Below are positions 29,942 through 33,895 of a stretch of 33,895 nucleotides of DNA, one piece after another. Made by a program: the position numbers and the translations under genes. The notes under the pieces were generated by a model. It saw only the letters and a program-made list of their open reading frames with translations, did no database searches and was not told the origin of the DNA. This DNA comes from CAZIGK01 sp964538615 (lineage in GTDB: Bacteria; Pseudomonadota; Alphaproteobacteria; Rickettsiales; RI-342): NCBI GenBank assembly GCA_964538615.1, contig CAZIGK010000020.1, positions 1 to 33,895 of the forward strand, given 5' to 3'. How positions within the stretch are numbered: position 1 is the stretch's first letter; each line of letters begins with the position of its first letter.

Positions 29942-31338
29942 CAGCGGCTCTCCCTCTCCTGCCTGACCATGAAACGCTTTTCCCAAGGTTCGTAGCCATT
30001 GATTGTCTGGTGCTTAGGGTGACAGGAGGGTGCCATCCACGCAATATCCCAAATCGTGAACCGATCCCGCGTCATGGCCACTGCCTGCCGTGCCTGAGCA
30101 TACATCTCCAGCGGCCAATGCACCTGACGGGGATGACGCGGCACCCCTACATCGTCATAGAGTTTCCGAAAATCTCCCGCATTGGGGCGTTGGGTGCATC
30201 CACCCTCTGCCAATCCTGCATCCAGTTGCCGCCAACGCGCATTCAGAGTCACCTCATCCGGCAGCATGGCTTGCTTTTTGGCATACAGCTTCAGGCAGCT
30301 TTCCATCGTTTCTTCATCCAGCAACCCCTTAAACCACCGTGGGTCAGCGGGTCTGATGTATAAGTTTGGTCGCTTTTTCAATAATTTTGCCTGCCAATGC
30401 AAGCTGCTGATGGTGGCCACCGCCACGGCCTCCCCATGGTAAGGTTTCCCCCCCTCCCTCATAGAAGGCGTGATCTCGTAAGCCATATCCATCAGGTGCG
30501 CCAGCATGTGCTCTGACTGACTGGCCGGTGCACTGGAACCCGCCAACAGCATGGAAACCCCACCTGCTAACAATGCCTCAAATAACAGGCGCATGGCTTC
30601 TGTATCCCCGTCTTTGAGGGCACTCGCCTTGTCCCATAAGACAGGCTCCACCACTTCGGGCCAGATATGCGCGGTGCGGTCAAACCGCTGCTCCAGCAGT
30701 TGTTCTGCCAGCCATTGGTCAAACAAACAGCTTTTACGGCATAAACTATCCCCCAATCCCGCCAGAGCCATCCTCTTCGGGGCGCTGGCCAGTGTTTGGG
30801 CATCGCTCCATACCAGTATCGGCAAGGTTGCGGGTAAGGATTGTTTATGCCCACCCACGGTGAGGGATGCCGTGGGGGAGAGATAACCGTTCATGGATGC
30901 TGCCGTGGCATACACGCCATATGGCTTGCCGGTTGTTGCTGCGATATATTTACACAGGTCATTGATGCTACCGCTACCCACCGCCAACAGGGCATCATAG
31001 CTCTGCGCCTGCTCGCGCAGCGCTTCCGCCGTTTCCATATCCGCATGCACGGGCCATGGAAAAATATGCCAATGCATGGTTTTTTCACGGTATGTGCGCA
31101 AAAAATCCGCCGCTTTGCAGGTAACTTCATCTGCCACCAGCAGTGTTTTCTCTGGCAGAGTGGACTCCGCTGCGCGCCAGAAGGCTTCCGGCTGCGGCTT
31201 ATCTGTAAACCCCAGTCGAATCCGGGGTAATTCTCGCCCCTCCCGCGCTAATGCTGTGCGCAGGGCAGGTGGTGCGGCATCCCGCAAGCATCGCCCTTCA
31301 GCATTTTCTGCGCCATATACCCATGGTGACGATTGCAA
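29941..31338 (-). CDS. sn-glycerol-1-phosphate dehydrogenase-like protein (iron-containing alcohol dehydrogenase fold)
   Basis: 465 residues. The NAD-binding GSGSINDLCKYIA motif (121-133) and the ATAASMNGYLSPTASL segment are typical of glycerol-1-phosphate dehydrogenases (archaeal EgsA, Bacillus AraM). Metal ligands at the family positions are Asp197 (GLGDSLCR), His277 (QSEHM) and His301 (YHGEAVAV). G1P is the backbone of archaeal lipids; in bacteria its use is little known, so substrate assignment is tentative. The protein is about 70 residues longer than AraM, mostly at the C-terminus, which belongs to a divergent bacterial subgroup. It starts with TTG at 31338, strongly supported by AGAGGAAG just upstream. 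It is the first gene of a run with rnhB and dciA and is divergent from tatC. Confidence 0.78.
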   Translation of the reverse strand: MQSSPWVYGAENAEGRCLRDAAPPALRTALAREGRELPRIRLGFTDKPQPEAFWRAAESTLPEKTLLVADEVTCKAADFLRTYREKTMHWHIFPWPVHADMETAEALREQAQSYDALLAVGSGSINDLCKYIAATTGKPYGVYATAASMNGYLSPTASLTVGGHKQSLPATLPILVWSDAQTLASAPKRMALAGLGDSLCRKSCLFDQWLAEQLLEQRFDRTAHIWPEVVEPVLWDKASALKDGDTEAMRLLFEALLAGGVSMLLAGSSAPASQSEHMLAHLMDMAYEITPSMREGGKPYHGEAVAVATISSLHWQAKLLKKRPNLYIRPADPRWFKGLLDEETMESCLKLYAKKQAMLPDEVTLNARWRQLDAGLAEGGCTQRPNAGDFRKLYDDVGVPRHPRQVHWPLEMYAQARQAVAMTRDRFTIWDIAWMAPSCHPKHQTINGYEPWEKRFMVRQERESR

Positions 31339-31403
31339 AATAGGCTTCCTCTCAGTAAGAAGTACAGTCTCTCACGCATAACCAGCATAAGGTCTAGCGC
31401 AAG

Positions 31404-32171
31404 GTGAACGAAACTTCCACTGCCACATTGATGCAACACCTGCAGGAGCTGCGGCTACGGCTTCTCAAAAGCCTGCTGGCCATTGTACTCATGACGGCAG
31501 TCGCCTATAGCTTCAAAGAACCCCTCTACCAGTTTCTACTGCGCCCTTTGCATGACGCTTACGGGGATGATTCCTCACGCCGCCTCATCTATACCGGCCT
31601 CACCGAAGCCTTTATGATGTATCTCAAACTCTCATTATGGGCAGGGTTCATTCTGGCCATCCCCATCCTGATGGCGCAGGTCTACGGTTTTGTAGCGCCG
31701 GGGCTATACGGCCATGAGAAAAAAGCCTTTTTGCCTTTTCTGCTGGCGGTTCCTGTCCTGTTTACGGCGGGTGCTGCCATGGCATATTATTGGGTTTTTC
31801 CAATGGCATGGACGTTCTTTTTAAGTTTTGAGATGCATTCTTCTACCCAAGGCCTTCCCATCCAGTTGGAAGCCCGTGTGAGCGAATATCTGGGGCTGGT
31901 CACCCAGATTATTCTGGCGTTTGGTCTGGCGTTTCAACTGCCGTTGTTGCTGGTGTTGCTGGCCAAAGCGGGCATTACCAGTGCGGAAGGCTTGCGCAGT
32001 AAGCGCAAATTGGCGCTGGTGCTCATTCTGGCAGCGGCGGCGGTTCTCACCCCGCCGGATGTCTTCAGTCAGATTGCGCTGGCAGTCCCACTCTACCTGC
32101 TGTATGAACTGGCTATTCTGGCCGCCACCTATGTGCAACCCATCCCGCTGGATGATACCATAACGGAATAG
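31404..32171 (+). CDS. tatC: Sec-independent protein translocase TatC
   Basis: 255 residues, six membrane helices. TatC recognises twin-arginine signal peptides and forms the core of the folded-protein translocase. It has the N-terminal LMQHLQELRLRLL (family: HLxELR), VAPGLYGHEKKAFLPF with the conserved Glu, and VLTPPDVFSQIALAVPLYLLYE. GTG at 31404 is used as start, with AAGG about 11 bases before; an internal ATG at 31431 is possible but would leave little before the first motif. It is followed by serS after 10 bases. The order tatC-serS is common in alphaproteobacteria, but tatA and tatB, usually just upstream, are absent here. Confidence 0.96.
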   Translation: MNETSTATLMQHLQELRLRLLKSLLAIVLMTAVAYSFKEPLYQFLLRPLHDAYGDDSSRRLIYTGLTEAFMMYLKLSLWAGFILAIPILMAQVYGFVAPGLYGHEKKAFLPFLLAVPVLFTAGAAMAYYWVFPMAWTFFLSFEMHSSTQGLPIQLEARVSEYLGLVTQIILAFGLAFQLPLLLVLLAKAGITSAEGLRSKRKLALVLILAAAAVLTPPDVFSQIALAVPLYLLYELAILAATYVQPIPLDDTITE

Positions 32172-32181
32172 GAGCTTCCCC

Positions 32182-33525
32182 ATGTTGGATATCAACTGGA
32201 TTCGTGAAAACCCTGCCGCTTTTGCGGATGCGATGCGCCGCCGCGGGATGGATTCTGCCGTAGCGGATCAATGGCTTGGCACCTTAATGCAACTTGATAA
32301 AAATCGCCGGGAAGCAATTGCAAAACTGCAAGAATTGCAAACAAAGCGCAATCAGCACGCCAAAGCCATTGGCCCTAAAATGGGGCAATTAAAGAAGCTG
32401 GGCGGCCATCCGGATGCAGATGCCAATAGCCAGCCACCAGAGGCGCAAGCCCTGTTCGCAGAACTGCAAACCCTACTGGTGGAAGGTAAAAAACTGGCGG
32501 AGGATATCGCCACACTAGAAGCGGAAACCGGTGGCCATGGTGCCCTGTCAAATGCTCTGGCAGACATCCCCAACATTCCGGCGGAAGATGTGCCCATGGG
32601 GGCGGATGAACATGACAACCAGCCCATTAAACATGTCGGAGAGCCGAATAATACCCCCGATGCCAAAGCCCATTTTGAACTGGGTGAAGCACTGGGGCTG
32701 ATGGATTTTGCCAAAGCCGCAGAGGTTTCCGGCACTCGCTTCGTCTATCTAAAAGGCCAACTCGCCCGGCTGGAACGCGCTCTATCCGCCTTTATGCTGG
32801 ATACCCATACCACGCATTTCGGCTTCACCGAGGTCAATCCGCCCGTACTGGTGAAATCGGATGCACTGTTCGGGACCGGTCAGCTTCCCAAATTTGCGGA
32901 TGATCTGTTCCACACCACCGATGACCGTTGGCTTATTCCCACCGCCGAAGTGTCTCTGACCAATATGGTGCGGGATGCCATTCTCGCGGAGGATGAACTT
33001 CCCCTGCGCCTCACGGCCTGCACCCCCTGTTTCCGAGCGGAAGCCGGTGCCGCCGGACGGGATACACGCGGCCTCATTCGCCAGCACCAGTTCAGCAAGG
33101 TGGAGTTGGTCAGTATCACCACGCCGGAGCAATCCGCCGCTGAGCATGAGCATATGCTGCATGCCGCCGAAAGCATTTTACAACGGCTGGAACTTCCCTA
33201 CCGTGTGGTACTGCTCTGCACGGGGGATATGGGCTTCAGTGCACAAAAAACCTACGATATCGAGGTCTGGTTACCGGCACAGCAATGCTACCGGGAAATC
33301 TCCAGTGTCTCTAATTGCGGAGATTTTCAGGCGCGCCGCATGCAGGCTCGCTATCGTGCCGCAGAAGATAAAAAAACCCGCCTGCTGCATACCCTGAATG
33401 GTTCCGGTCTGGCGGTAGGACGTACTCTGGTCGCTGTGCTGGAAAATTATCAGCAACCGGATGGCTCCATTGCCATCCCCACCGTCCTGCAACCCTACAT
33501 GGGCGGGCTGAAGCGTATTTTGTAA
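32182..33525 (+). CDS. serS: Seryl-tRNA synthetase
   Basis: 447 residues, a class II synthetase charging tRNA-Ser (and tRNA-Sec where present). The N-terminal long coiled-coil arm (about 25-105) binds the tRNA variable arm. Motif 2 is CFRAEAGAAGRDTRGLIRQH with HQFSKVELV after it, and motif 3 is LNGSGLAVGRTLVAVLENYQ. All catalytic motifs are intact and the length is normal. AGGAG lies 7 bases before the ATG. It is probably co-transcribed with tatC. Its stop is followed by repeat copy D. Confidence 0.97.
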   Translation: MLDINWIRENPAAFADAMRRRGMDSAVADQWLGTLMQLDKNRREAIAKLQELQTKRNQHAKAIGPKMGQLKKLGGHPDADANSQPPEAQALFAELQTLLVEGKKLAEDIATLEAETGGHGALSNALADIPNIPAEDVPMGADEHDNQPIKHVGEPNNTPDAKAHFELGEALGLMDFAKAAEVSGTRFVYLKGQLARLERALSAFMLDTHTTHFGFTEVNPPVLVKSDALFGTGQLPKFADDLFHTTDDRWLIPTAEVSLTNMVRDAILAEDELPLRLTACTPCFRAEAGAAGRDTRGLIRQHQFSKVELVSITTPEQSAAEHEHMLHAAESILQRLELPYRVVLLCTGDMGFSAQKTYDIEVWLPAQQCYREISSVSNCGDFQARRMQARYRAAEDKKTRLLHTLNGSGLAVGRTLVAVLENYQQPDGSIAIPTVLQPYMGGLKRIL

Positions 33526-33576
33526 TGTGTCCACCGCAGGTGCCGCCGTTCTTGTCCTCCAACACTACACCTCCTT

Positions 33577-33895
33577 TGTCATTCCGGGCTTGACCCGGAA
33601 TCCATCTCTCCTCTTGCTCTGGCTTCGCTCGGTTATTTTATTCCCTCCTTGCTCGACTCCTGTCTCGCAAATGAGGGCGGCTCAGGGCTGGTTCGGGCTT
33701 GCTAGCCCTCACCTGACACAACCGTTGGTGTGGCTTCGCCCCTCTCACTGCGTTCGGCTCAAAGGGTTCGGACTGCTGTCCTCACTTCTTGTCCCTCGCA
33801 CCCACAAACCCGTCATGCCTGCGCAGGCAGGCATCATCGGGAAACTTTCCTTTGGCTCCATTCGGCTTACTAGCCTCATTCCGCGTCGGCACTGC
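33577..33895 (+). repeat. Repeat copy D, hairpin-module mosaic after serS
   Basis: Module order: ATTCCGGG palindrome (33581-33601), GGCTTCGCTCGG piece, long hairpin (33643-33677), GGGCT-TGCT-AGCCC (33695-33708), GGAC-TGCT-GTCC (33770-33781), TGCCTGCGCAGGCA palindrome (33816-33829), GGGAAACTTTCC piece, GGCTCCATTCGG, GGCT-TACT-AGCC (33864-33875), then the GTCGGCACTGC start of the last module, cut by the window end. It shares modules with all other copies but in a different order. The 50 bases between the serS stop and the palindrome show nothing. Confidence 0.88.

Overview
The window looks like chromosomal DNA from a motile, Gram-negative alphaproteobacterium of moderate GC content. The alphaproteobacterial signs are: a split ATP synthase Fo operon with separate b' and b subunits (atpI-atpB-atpE-atpF'-atpF); a flagellar block in which fliL-fliM-DUF6468-motE faces flgF-flgG-flgA-flgH; a 41-residue L36 of the low-cysteine type; and a ParC ending in the usual NRFG tail. 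I cannot name the genus. Nothing looks like a prophage, plasmid or transposase. The window starts and ends inside copies of one repeat family and has a 100-N assembly gap inside a third copy, so the contigs here were probably broken by repeats.

Layout, left to right. 1-260: repeat copy A. 261-683 (-): small unknown protein. 684-1086: AT-rich divergent spacer with two hairpins. 1087-3306 (+): parC, followed by repeat copy B. 3632-4465 (+) and 4552-6960 (-): two convergent unknown proteins, the larger with an HELLH motif and a near-copy EELLH. 7110-8999 (-): membrane sensor kinase. 9288-13298: an NAD quinolinate locus, nadA (+), an SdhA-type flavoprotein where nadB is expected (-), and nadC (+). 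13414-17178 (-): cheY, motE, DUF6468, fliM, fliL. 17649-21092 (+): flgF, flgG, flgA, flgH. The two flagellar units diverge from a spacer with one good sigma-54 promoter match pointing each way. 21093-21660: repeat copy C with a 116-bp tandem array and the N gap. 21854-24896 (-): rpmJ, a GspE_N-glycosyltransferase fusion and an outer-membrane-type protein. 25104-31338 (-): a long run egsA-like, rnhB, dciA (DUF721), a DsbA-like thiol oxidoreductase, atpI, atpB, atpE, atpF', atpF. 31404-33525 (+): tatC and serS, followed by repeat copy D.

How the genes work together. The flagellar genes supply switch (FliM), stator support (FliL, MotE), response regulator (CheY), distal rod (FlgF, FlgG), P-ring chaperone (FlgA) and L-ring (FlgH); flgI is not in the window. 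NadA and NadC are successive steps of de novo NAD synthesis, with the flavoprotein between them the obvious candidate for the iminoaspartate step. The atp genes make the membrane half of ATP synthase; the F1 genes must lie elsewhere.

The most unusual thing in the sequence is the intergenic repeat family. It is a mosaic of short modules, each a 4-5 bp hairpin. Most loops have the form TNCT while the stems change on both sides together (GGGCT/AGCCC, GGCT/AGCC, GGAC/GTCC, GCAC/GTGC). The full copies all lie in the + orientation, and three of the four directly follow the stop codon of a + strand gene. This compensatory variation suggests selection on structure, not on sequence or coding.
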